Part shown: positions 25,951 to 33,586 of the stretch, piece after piece
Layout of the letters: every line of letters starts with the position of its first letter
Numbering within the stretch: the first letter of the stretch is position 1
DNA from: CAHJXG01 sp965277495
GTDB taxonomy: Bacteria > Pseudomonadota > Alphaproteobacteria > Acetobacterales > Acetobacteraceae
Length of the DNA stretch: 64,000 bases
NCBI GenBank assembly: GCA_965277495.1
Contig: OZ255824.1
Coordinates: 3,100,001 to 3,164,000, forward strand
Reading direction: 5' to 3'
Program-made: the position numbers and the translations under genes
The notes under the pieces: model-generated
Told to the model about the DNA's origin: nothing
Databases searched by the model: none
Seen by the model: only the letters and a program-made list of their open reading frames with translations

Positions 25951-27096
25951 TCAACGGTGTTGCAACGCCTCGATCAGCAACCGGGCTACTGCCGCCGGCT
26001 GCTCCTGTTGCACCCAATGCCCGGCGCCTTCCAGCACATGACAGCCCAGCATCTGCGTGCAGGCAGCATCCCGCATCCGTTCGAGGGCGCCGGGGACTTG
26101 GTAGATGCCCCAGTCGCTGGCGCCAGCGATGAACCAGGACGGGACGTCGATCGTGCGGCCTGAAAAGGTTTCATGCTCGGCATCGAAGGCGCCGAGGGTT
26201 CGGCAGCGATACCACTGCAGTCCGCCCTGAAAGCCGGTTCGGCCATATTCCTCACTGTAGACAGCAAGCTCCGCCTCGGTCAGCCATGCGCAGCCTGCGA
26301 TGGCGGCGTCGGACGGCAGCTCGGGCGCCACGGTCTCGGCCATGTTCTTGCCAGCGTGCATCACGTAATAGGCGGGCAGCTTCGCCAATTCCGCGGCGGT
26401 CCAGGATTGCAGCGGAACCGGACGGTTGCCGGGCCAATCAGCGCTTTTCATATGGAAATACGCGCGCAGGAACGCATGCACGCCCTGCGGCGCGCGCCAC
26501 ATATCCTCGTTCGCCGCGGCGGTCGAGTAGTACGATTGATAATGTTTCCGCGGTCGATCCAGCGCCGAGAGTTCCTCGTGTATTGTCCTTGCCGCATTTG
26601 GTTGCGGTGGATGGACAGCGGTATCGAACGGCAGGCTTGGCGGCCCGGTGAACGGGGCGCTCATCAGCGTCACCGAGCGGAACACGTCCGGGCGGACCAG
26701 CGCGCACCATGCCGCCACGGACGCGCCGAAGTCGTGACCCACCACCGCCGCGACCGACCGCTGCCCGAGCGCCGAAACCAGCCCCAGCGCGTCACGCACC
26801 AGGTTGAGCATGCGGAATTGCCGGACATCGCCGTCGTAGGCAGGATCCCATCCCGTGGTGCGGCCATAGCCCCGTTGGTCAGGCGCGATCACATAAAAGC
26901 CAGCGTCCGCCAGCGGCAAAATGACCTTGCGCCAGCTATAGGCAAGCTCCGGGAATCCGTGCAGCAACAGCACGCATGGCTAGCCCGGCGCGCCGGCCTC
27001 GAGCAGGTGGATGCGCAGGCCATTGATATCGGACACGAACCGGGAGCGGATGCCAGATGGCAGGCCCACACTTGGCAGAGTGCCCAGCTCGGTCAT
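25951..27096 (-). pseudogene. Epoxide hydrolase-like alpha/beta hydrolase interrupted by a TAG
   Basis: Read from the ATG at 27096 (GAGGGG upstream), the protein begins MTELGTLPSVGLPSGIRSRF and continues through IHLLEAGAPG, then meets an in-frame TAG (complement of 26980-26982). After it comes PCVLLLHGFPELAYSWRKV without any frame change. The downstream part carries the HGFPE oxyanion motif, GHDFGASVA with the nucleophilic Asp, YSEEYGRTGFQGGLQWYR with a cap tyrosine, and GAGHWVQQE with the His. Thus the enzyme is complete apart from one nonsense codon at about residue 39. Re-initiation at the GTG at 26973 would lose the first beta strands. It is either a true recent pseudogene or a base-calling error. 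Confidence 0.78.
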
Positions 27097-27165
27097 GAAG
27101 CCCCTCAAGTCCAGGAGATAGCTGCGGCAGCCAATCCGTTTCGATAATATAATGGCGACTGGCTA

Positions 27166-27762
27166 TTATCGCGCTTTCTCACGGAAAGTGGGCAGCCACC
27201 ATTTCACCGGCTTTGCCTCCGCGACCTTGGGGGTACGCGGCACGCGCGCCACCTTGCGCGCGGTCCTCTTTGGTGGCGCAGGAGTAGCCGACGCCGCGGC
27301 AGAGCTTGAAGGCTGCGCCGTGGGTTGCTCAGCCTGAGACAGGAGATGGGCCTGCAAGCTGTCCTCAGCGTCTTTCCGTGCCCGGCGTTCGGCCGCCAGT
27401 GCCTCGCCATGGGCAAGGTCGCTGTGGACAATCCGGGTTTGCAGCGCCTGAACGCTGCTTTGCGCCTCGTGCAGCGCCCGCCGTGTCACGCCATGGGCAT
27501 TGCGCTCGCCTTCTAGCGCCGCATCCAGTTCGGCGATACGCGCCTTGAGAGCGGCAGTGGGATCGTTCTCGCCACGGCTGTTCAGGACCACGACCGGCAC
27601 GCCGCCGTCTTGCACGAAACGATGGCGAGGACGGGCTTGGTCGGCACGTTGCTGCGGTGCTGCGCGGGAAGGGCCTTGAAGGCCCAACGCACGCCGCATT
27701 CGGCTTTCGGGAGATTGACTGTCATTTGGGGACAGGGGGAGTTTTTCGTCTGAGTCGGACAT
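27166..27762 (-). CDS. Hypothetical protein with coiled-coil centre
   Basis: 198 residues. The N-terminal third is polar (MSDSDEKLPLSPNDSQSPES, then RMRRALGLQGPSRA), the central ~70 residues are an Ala/Glu/Arg-rich predicted coiled coil (ALKARIAELDAALEGERNAH ...), and the tail is rich in Ala, Pro, Lys with a final WWLPTFREKAR. No known domain was recognised. The repeated short polar-basic tail suggests binding to nucleic acid or another protein, but this is a guess. Upstream ~210 bases to the next gene on the left of the lipoprotein gene hold nothing recognised. Confidence 0.65.
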   Translation of the reverse strand: MSDSDEKLPLSPNDSQSPESRMRRALGLQGPSRAAPQQRADQARPRHRFVQDGGVPVVVLNSRGENDPTAALKARIAELDAALEGERNAHGVTRRALHEAQSSVQALQTRIVHSDLAHGEALAAERRARKDAEDSLQAHLLSQAEQPTAQPSSSAAASATPAPPKRTARKVARVPRTPKVAEAKPVKWWLPTFREKAR

Positions 27763-27975
27763 CCGCTCTCGTATCTTTTATATAGGATGAAGCTGTATTT
27801 CCAGCGCCGGGATTATCGCCAGGCTATCATTGCGCTACGACGCCATGAGATGCCCACCCGTGCGATCTTTAGATAAATGGCGATTCGCGTTGGTCAATGG
27901 CCAACTATGGACCAATCCTCGCATTTTGTCCACTATTACATATGCAGGCGAAGTCAAGCGCAATGCCGCCGAGCT

Positions 27976-28485
27976 TCAGCCCTCACCGTGCACAGCGAGC
28001 CGGGCCTCTAATGCGTCAAGCAAAGCTGTGACCCGGCCCCGGTTTACACCGAAATCATAATGTCCTTTCAGGCTGTAAGAGTATAGGACCAAGTTGCATT
28101 TTCCGTCCAATGCCCGAAGCACCTGCGCGAGCACGATATCCGGAAAGCGGAACACTCGGCTGCGGACCACATAATCCGCCCGTAGGCGGCCGGGATCCAC
28201 CGCCAGTTCCGTCGTGCGCGGAGCTGCCGCAATCACCTCCCGCACCGTCGCAAACAGCCGGTCGGGCGTCAATTGATATTGGCGGGTCGCCAAGTCAGGC
28301 ACTGAAACGAAACCCGGCGGCGCCGCCAGATAGGTATTTGGCGAAGTAGGGCGCAGTATTCCTGAAATATCGCCCGGCGCCGGTGCGGTAACCTTCTCGA
28401 ACATGCCACATCCTGCAACTGTGAACGCTAACGCCAGCGTCAGCCGACTTGCAATTCCTGCCCTCGCAGTCCTTGCAGCAATCAA
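27976..28485 (-). CDS. DUF1499 family lipoprotein, TTG start
   Basis: 169 residues. The signal sequence ends in AFTVAGCGMF, a lipobox with Cys about position 27, so the mature protein is probably lipid-anchored. The remainder has the DUF1499 pattern: RLFATVREVIAAAPRTTEL, DYVVRSRVFRFPDIVLAQVL, LVLYSYSLKGHYDFGVNRGR. The start is TTG at 28485, which overlaps the TGA of the MOSC gene by TTGA; no ATG or GTG is available in front of the signal. The signal peptide supports this start strongly. Function unknown. Confidence 0.78.
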   Translation of the reverse strand: MIAARTARAGIASRLTLALAFTVAGCGMFEKVTAPAPGDISGILRPTSPNTYLAAPPGFVSVPDLATRQYQLTPDRLFATVREVIAAAPRTTELAVDPGRLRADYVVRSRVFRFPDIVLAQVLRALDGKCNLVLYSYSLKGHYDFGVNRGRVTALLDALEARLAVHGEG

Positions 28486-29267
28486 TGCTCTTCTGCCATG
28501 ACGACGGCGTCGTTCAACGTCACTTGGCCAGAGCCGGCCAGTTGCAGGTATACGCCAAGGTCCGCATGGCCAAACGTGTCGCGCAATGCCTTGGGCACGT
28601 CCGCGTCCCGTTGCGCCGTCCAAGGGTCCACGTTGGTGGCCGGGCAACGCCGGGTGCGGCGCACCACCCGGCACGGGACGCCGCCGACCGTCACCTGTGT
28701 ATCCAGCCAGCCGAACTCGGCCCAGGCTGGCGGGCCGTCTATATAGATGTTGGCGCGAAACCGCAGCGGGTCCAGCCGGCGGCCCATTGCCGCCTCGACC
28801 GCGCGCAGGCTTGCGAGGTTGATCAACGACACGCAATCCATGAACGCTGGCACCGGCGCGCCGATATCGGTGAACCGGTGCCCCGGCGCCGACACCACCC
28901 GCGCACGGCCGCACGCCGCATCGCCCATGAATGCGGTAAAGAAATCCTCGATCGCCGCCCTGCCTTTGGGTTCGTCGAGCGCGCCTTCGGCCACGATCCG
29001 TCCAGCCAGCCTTACGACCAGGCGCGAATTGTCCGGGCTGAAATGCGTCTGCAGCCTGGCCAGCGCTTCGTTCCGGGCTAGCATCAGGAAGTTGGTCTTG
29101 GCCAATGGTTGCGGCCGCGCCGGATCAAACTGCGTGGTGCCCAGGGCCAAAGCAAAGCTGCGGTCATGTGCTATGCCCTGGCCTTCGACAAGCTCAAGGC
29201 GCTCCATTGGTTCGGGGCTCAATCCCTTAACGGGATAGCGAAACAGCCGGACGACGGTCCCGTTCAT
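28482..29267 (-). CDS. MOSC domain protein
   Basis: 261 residues: an N-terminal beta-barrel MOSC_N domain (VVRLFRYPVKGLSPEPMERLEL) and a C-terminal MOSC domain with RRTRRCPATNVDPWTAQRDAD, in which the conserved cysteine probably handles a sulfur or molybdenum cofactor. Proteins of this group include amidoxime reductases and molybdenum cofactor sulfurase-like enzymes. Translationally coupled on both sides: the preceding fragment's TGA overlaps its ATG and its own TGA overlaps the TTG of the lipoprotein gene. Confidence 0.88.
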   Translation of the reverse strand: MNGTVVRLFRYPVKGLSPEPMERLELVEGQGIAHDRSFALALGTTQFDPARPQPLAKTNFLMLARNEALARLQTHFSPDNSRLVVRLAGRIVAEGALDEPKGRAAIEDFFTAFMGDAACGRARVVSAPGHRFTDIGAPVPAFMDCVSLINLASLRAVEAAMGRRLDPLRFRANIYIDGPPAWAEFGWLDTQVTVGGVPCRVVRRTRRCPATNVDPWTAQRDADVPKALRDTFGHADLGVYLQLAGSGQVTLNDAVVMAEEH

Positions 29268-29632
29268 GCCGGGTTCCCGCAGTGCGCCACAGCCGGATGC
29301 TTGGGCGGCAGGCCGTCTCCGGCGCTGAACCGGTGCAGTTCCGCGTGCTGCACCGGCTGGCGCTTTCTGGGATCCGCATAGGCTCCCGTCGTCGGGTGAA
29401 ACGTATCGCCAACTGGATTTTGCACGGTGTGCCGGATGCCGGGACTGGCCCAGCCACCATAGACGCCGAGAATATCCGCGAGGAACAGACCCCGCTCCAG
29501 CATGCGCGCGATCTTGTCGCAGCGACCGAGCGAGCCGTGCTTTGTCAAGCGGTCATCGAAATGGCTCCACAACCCCGGCAGGGCGAGGCCGACACGGTTC
29601 GTCTCGAAGGCATTTAAGCGGATTTGCGTCAC
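29264..29632 (-). pseudogene. Remnant of an NtaA/SnaA-type flavin monooxygenase
   Basis: 122 residues. The start MTQIRLNAFETNRVGLALPG and later ARMLERGLFLADILGVYGGW match the N-terminus of the luciferase-like nitrilotriacetate/sulfonate-type monooxygenase family, where the usual text is LERGKFDGLFIADVLGVYD. Two or three residues are missing (FDGL) and after RHTVQNPVGD the sequence diverges to an unrelated tail. A functional enzyme is ~440 residues. It therefore seems to be an internally deleted remnant kept in frame with the MOSC gene, whose ATG its stop overlaps. The tail could derive from another part of the gene or another protein. Confidence 0.6.
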
Positions 29633-29764
29633 GTGCTGCCCGGTCCCGGCTGTATTGGCTGACCGTTGCGGCAGTTACGGCGCGCGTCAAGCTAGGGCGC
29701 AGTTCGGATCGCAGCGGCTATCGGGCCAGAGCCACCGCTCCGGCCCGTTGGCTGCTCCGGGTGG

Positions 29765-30022
29765 CTACAGTGCTCGCCGGCCAGCTATTGCGTGGTAGAT
29801 CCACAGCACGACGATGGCGCCAATGATGGCGACGATCATGCTGTATAGATTGAAGCCAGTTACCGGCGCAGCGCCGAACACCGAGAACAGGAAGCCGCCT
29901 ACGAACGCGCCGATGATGCCAAGGACTATGTCGAGTACGACACCCTGGCCGCTGCCAGCATATATTTTGCTCGCGATGAAGCCGGCGATGAGGCCGAGCA
30001 CTAGCCACGCAATGATACCCAT
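29765..30022 (-). CDS. GlsB/YeaQ/YmgE-family membrane protein
   Basis: 85 residues, almost wholly hydrophobic with three membrane segments: IIAWLVLGLIAGFIASKIY, ILGIIGAFVGGFLFSVFGA and MIVAIIGAIVVLWIYHAIAG. The GlsB/transglycosylase-associated family consists of small general-stress membrane proteins. AAGGAAATC precedes the ATG at 30022. Its upstream region shares a 16-base motif with the DUF2852 gene at the same distance from the start codon. Confidence 0.92.
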   Translation of the reverse strand: MGIIAWLVLGLIAGFIASKIYAGSGQGVVLDIVLGIIGAFVGGFLFSVFGAAPVTGFNLYSMIVAIIGAIVVLWIYHAIAGRRAL

Positions 30023-30085
30023 AGGTCGATTTCCTTTTGCAAACCGTTGCCGATGTATTGCAGGACGTGAGCAATGTAAACCCGG

Positions 30086-30101
30086 CATACATCAGGTTTC
30101 C
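30086..30101 (-). promoter_or_regulatory. Copy of the shared GGAAAC-type motif upstream of the GlsB-type gene
   Basis: On the minus strand GGAAACCTGATGTATG, 15 of 16 bases identical to the motif at 11940-11955, ends 63 bases before the start codon. See that entry. Confidence 0.4.
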
Positions 30102-30181
30102 GCTATCAACAAGCTGGCCGCCACTCGTTGCCGACGAGGACCGCGATGGACGGGAGCCAAGGAACGAAGGCAGATGCCGCG

Positions 30182-30391
30182 TCAGTGCATGGTCAGCGCA
30201 CCAGCCATCATGCGCCCTGTGCCGCCAGCCAACCGCATTGGTGGTTCGCTGGGATCGATGGGGGTTGGGACCGGCATGGGCGCTGGCGGTTCTTCGACCG
30301 GCGCCGGATTGTCTGGATCGCGCCCGGGCGGAGTGGGACCGCCGGGCGGTGGGATTGGCTCGGGTATGGGGCTTGGCTGCTGCACGCGCAT
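30182..30391 (-). CDS. Short proline-rich hypothetical protein
   Basis: 69 residues, mostly Pro with Glu, Asp and Gly: QPSPIPEPIPPPGGPTPPGR and DNPAPVEEPPAPMPVPTP. Ends RMMAGALTMH. GGGAG lies ~10 bases before the ATG at 30391. Similar short Pro-rich proteins are annotated in Alphaproteobacteria; no known function. Low-complexity frames in such GC-rich DNA can be spurious, so the call is tentative. Confidence 0.4.
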   Translation of the reverse strand: MRVQQPSPIPEPIPPPGGPTPPGRDPDNPAPVEEPPAPMPVPTPIDPSEPPMRLAGGTGRMMAGALTMH

Positions 30392-30505
30392 GACCGTGGC
30401 ACTCCCTTCACAATGCGGCCCGCACACGAAATACGCGTGAAGGGACCGGGTTGTCACGCGAGCGGCTTTTTGCCGCCTGTGCCCGGTCCGGGTTCGCGGC
30501 CTTCG

Positions 30506-31762
30506 TTAAATAGAGGCGCCCGCGCTGCTCGTCCGCTGAAGCGAGAGGCCCGCCCCACGCTGTTTCGCCTCGCTGAGGTGCGACACGGCATGGGATATCT
30601 GGGTGGCCGCGAACCGGGTGCCATAGATGAACCGCATCGATGGCCCGAAGGTCGCGCTGGCCATGAAGCCGGCGAAGTGGAGGCCCGGCACGGACGATTC
30701 GAAGCTGCGGTTGAGCAACGGGGCGCCCTTGATGGTCTCGATGTCGCCCTGCAGCCGGCTGAGGAACGGCAGCCGGCTCACTTCCGCACGGTAGCCGGTC
30801 GCGGCGACCACGTGGTCGGCGGTCAGGTCGATCGGCCCGGTTGCCGTGTCGATCGACAGATGCACTTCGCTCCCGCGTGCATCGGCGCTGCGGAGGCTGC
30901 CGGTGTGGATCGGTATCACGCCATGGACGCGGTGCTTGATCCAGCCTGATCCGGCCGGGGCGAACAAGCCGTAACCCTTCGCGTGCCGCGTCGCCTGGGG
31001 CAAGAAGCTGAATGCGTAGGGCATCTCGGACCAGAACCACGTGCGCCATCCTGGCCCGAGGCCGAAGTTGGGGCGGCGGAGCCGCTGATAGGCGGTGCGG
31101 CGGACATTCGGCTTGTCCTCGTTCTTCGGCTCGTACCATTTTAGCGGACGGCGCGTCAGCATCGTGACCTCGGCGCCTGCCTCATTGAGCAGGGCGGACA
31201 TCTCGCACGCCGATTGGCCGGCGCCGACCACCACTACCCGGCGTCCGCTGAACCTGGAGAGATCATGATGACCCGAGCTATGCGACAGCCTATCGGGCGG
31301 CAGCGCGGCGAGGCTGTCGGGGATGTTGCGCAATGACAGCAGCCCGGTCGCCACCACGACCTTCCGCGCGGTAACCTGCTCGCCGGTATCGAGCGCTAGT
31401 CGGAAGCCGTCACCGGCGCGTGCAACCTCGACGACCTGCGACTCATCGACCTCGCCGACATAGCGGCGCTGGAACTCCTTGCCGTATTCGGCGAGCGTAT
31501 CGGCGCCGACGCGCAGGCCGATGGGCGAATAATCAGTGCGTCCGCTTTCTTGATAGAAACGCTGCAGCGGGAACTCATCGTCAGGCGAGGCAAAATTGCT
31601 GGCGAAGGCGTCAGACTTGAGCGTGAGCCCCTTTGGAACGTGGTTCGTCCACATCGACATCGGCTTGCCGAACACTCGGTATGGAATGCGCTGGTGACGT
31701 AGCTGTGCCGCTACGGACAGCCCGTACGGCCCGGCACCAATGACGACGACATCAGCCAACAC
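30506..31762 (-). CDS. FAD-dependent monooxygenase / NAD(P)-binding oxidoreductase
   Basis: About 418 residues with two dinucleotide-binding motifs: VVVIGAGPYGLSVAAQL at the N-terminus (FAD) and RRVVVVGAGQSACEMSALL near residue 172 (NADPH). AATGYRAEV is the later ATG motif of flavoprotein monooxygenases. The fold is that of lysine/ornithine N-hydroxylase or flavin-containing monooxygenase-like proteins. The start is GTG at 31762 or TTG at 31759 behind AGGAGAG. It is an isolated leftward gene; substrate unknown. Confidence 0.83.
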   Translation of the reverse strand: MLADVVVIGAGPYGLSVAAQLRHQRIPYRVFGKPMSMWTNHVPKGLTLKSDAFASNFASPDDEFPLQRFYQESGRTDYSPIGLRVGADTLAEYGKEFQRRYVGEVDESQVVEVARAGDGFRLALDTGEQVTARKVVVATGLLSLRNIPDSLAALPPDRLSHSSGHHDLSRFSGRRVVVVGAGQSACEMSALLNEAGAEVTMLTRRPLKWYEPKNEDKPNVRRTAYQRLRRPNFGLGPGWRTWFWSEMPYAFSFLPQATRHAKGYGLFAPAGSGWIKHRVHGVIPIHTGSLRSADARGSEVHLSIDTATGPIDLTADHVVAATGYRAEVSRLPFLSRLQGDIETIKGAPLLNRSFESSVPGLHFAGFMASATFGPSMRFIYGTRFAATQISHAVSHLSEAKQRGAGLSLQRTSSAGASI

Positions 31763-32175
31763 AACTCTCCTGATCTTGAAAACATGAACGTCACGGTATG
31801 CGGGTCACGGCAACTAAACTTCGCGTGACGTTTCAGATTGTCTTATAGCGAAATCCAGACTACTTCCAAAGCCGGGCATGGCTCGCTTGGATATTTCTAC
31901 TAAATCACCGCGCGGTGTATCGATCTAATCAAACGAACAAAAGTTCAAAGAAAAAACTATCATTGCACCGACGACGTTTAGAAAGTCTAATGCGTTACAA
32001 CTTCGTGATACCCCGTGTGCCCCGTCCGTCCGCTATGATCCACCATGGCTTCCGCAGTTGGGCGTATGAACATGCGGCCAACGAAACAATAACAACCTGC
32101 CAGCAAACGTCTTGGACTAAACGATCTAGGCCAGCACTCGAAAAGGACTATGTGCCTCCGCATTGACACATCGTG
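31763..32175. other. AT-richer intergenic region
   Basis: Some 410 bases upstream of the flavoprotein gene that are visibly lower in GC than the surroundings, particularly 31770-32150. Open frames here are short, lack ribosome-binding sites and give no recognisable protein. Probably promoter DNA, possibly a remnant of acquired sequence. No tRNA or IS end is seen. Confidence 0.45.
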
Positions 32176-32241
32176 CATTGATCCCATGCCCTGCTGAACC
32201 GGCTAACCCCATCCCGCGAAACGCGGACCGTGGGATCAATG
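32176..32241 (-). terminator. Compound stem-loop at the end of the PQQ-type dehydrogenase gene
   Basis: CATTGATCCCATG (32176-32188) pairs with CGTGGGATCAATG (32229-32241) over 13 positions with one G-T; inside is a 5-base-pair CCGCG-AAA-CGCGG hairpin (32214-32226). The right arm contains the stop codon of the leftward gene. Probably a terminator or mRNA 3' stabilising element; no T-run follows. Confidence 0.5.
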
Positions 32242-33447
32242 CGTCCGCGCAATGCGCCATACCGTGCCGTTGCCGTCCTCGCTGACCAGCAACGACCCGT
32301 CCTGGGCCACCGCGACGCCAACCGGACGGCCCCAGACGGTATCCCGGCCAATACCAAAGCCGGTGGCGAAATCCTCATACTCGCCTGTCGGCACGCCGTC
32401 CCGCAGCAGGATGCGGACGACCTTGTAGCCAGCACGAGCCGAGCGGTTCCACGAACCGTGCAACGCCACGAACAGGTCCCCGCGATACTCGGCCCAGGCG
32501 CCATCGACCGGGTAGGCGGTGACGCCCAGCGGCGCGGAGTGCGGCTGGATCAACACATCCGGCATTGCGACCCGCGCCGCCAGCTCAGGATGCTTGCCCA
32601 AATGGCGGGGATCGGCATGGCCGCCGATGTAGAACCACGGCCAGCCATAGAACCCCGCCGGCTGCACCCGGGTCATGTAGTCGGGCGGCAGGTCGTCGCC
32701 CAGGCCGTCGCGCTCGTTCACCGCGCACCACAGCGTGCCGTCCGGCTGCATCGCCAAGCCGACGCAGTTGCGTATGCCGGTTGCGAACGTCCGGCCGCCG
32801 TGGCCGTCGGGCCTGCCTTGGTCTCCTAAATCGTATTCGCGCACCTCCGCCCGGCCCTCCTCGCCTTGGTCGGACACGTTCGACGCGGACCCGACCGACA
32901 CGAACATGCGGCGGCCATCCGGGCTGAACGCCACGTCGCGCGTCCAATGGCCGCCGGTCGGCAGGCCGTCCACCACGACCTGCGCCGGCCCCGACGCGCG
33001 AAGCTCGCCCGGCGCATACGGGAACCGCACGACTCGGGATGTTTCCGCGACATAGACGAACCGGGGCGCCGGGCCAGGCGGCCAGAAGGCGATGCCGAAT
33101 GGCGACGACAGCCCGGACGCGAACACCGACATTTGAGTGCCGCGCAGCACGCGAACCTGGCCTGCGCCGCTTTCGGCCAGGAAAACGTCGCCGTTCGGGG
33201 CCGTCCGCAACGTGCGCGGCTGGTCGAGGCCGGATGCCAGCAGGGTCGCCTCGAACCCGGCGGGAACGGACGGCACGGCGCCCGGCGGACGCGGCACGAT
33301 GTCCGGCGAATGGGAAGCCGAGCGCGTTTCATACGGCTTCGGCAGGCCGCCCGCGTCGATTCGGTGGCGCTGCCCGGGCGCATCCATCGACGTATCGTTC
33401 GCCGCGCCACACAGCGTCAAAGCCAGCAGCAATAAGGTGCGGCGCAT
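32236..33447 (-). CDS. PQQ-dependent sugar/sorbosone dehydrogenase-like, exported
   Basis: 403 residues. A short signal peptide (RRTLLLLALTLCGAAN) is followed by a six-bladed beta-propeller glucose/sorbosone dehydrogenase domain: GFEATLLASGLDQPRTLRTAPNGDVFLAE, GGHWTRDVAFSPDGRRMFVS, and RVQPAGFYGWPWFYIGGH, HGSWNRSARAGYKVV near the C-terminus. Such enzymes oxidise sugars or L-sorbosone in the periplasm with PQQ and calcium; the identity of the sugar is unknown. GGAGG lies before the ATG at 33447. Confidence 0.87.
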   Translation of the reverse strand: MRRTLLLLALTLCGAANDTSMDAPGQRHRIDAGGLPKPYETRSASHSPDIVPRPPGAVPSVPAGFEATLLASGLDQPRTLRTAPNGDVFLAESGAGQVRVLRGTQMSVFASGLSSPFGIAFWPPGPAPRFVYVAETSRVVRFPYAPGELRASGPAQVVVDGLPTGGHWTRDVAFSPDGRRMFVSVGSASNVSDQGEEGRAEVREYDLGDQGRPDGHGGRTFATGIRNCVGLAMQPDGTLWCAVNERDGLGDDLPPDYMTRVQPAGFYGWPWFYIGGHADPRHLGKHPELAARVAMPDVLIQPHSAPLGVTAYPVDGAWAEYRGDLFVALHGSWNRSARAGYKVVRILLRDGVPTGEYEDFATGFGIGRDTVWGRPVGVAVAQDGSLLVSEDGNGTVWRIARTH

Positions 33448-33586
33448 GAATTCCTCCTAATCGCGGGTGTCCGCCAGACGTTGGATTGCCGGTCCGGAAA
33501 GCTAGTCCTGGACGAATGGCCGCCGCCTGCCGCATGACGGTGCCGGCGTTCACCAAAGCGCCCTGCACTGCACACGGAGTCCGAGC

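Noticed and set aside
31915..32187. Short open frames in the AT-richer gap (both strands)
   Set aside because: No ribosome-binding site, non-ATG start on the plus strand, no recognisable protein features.
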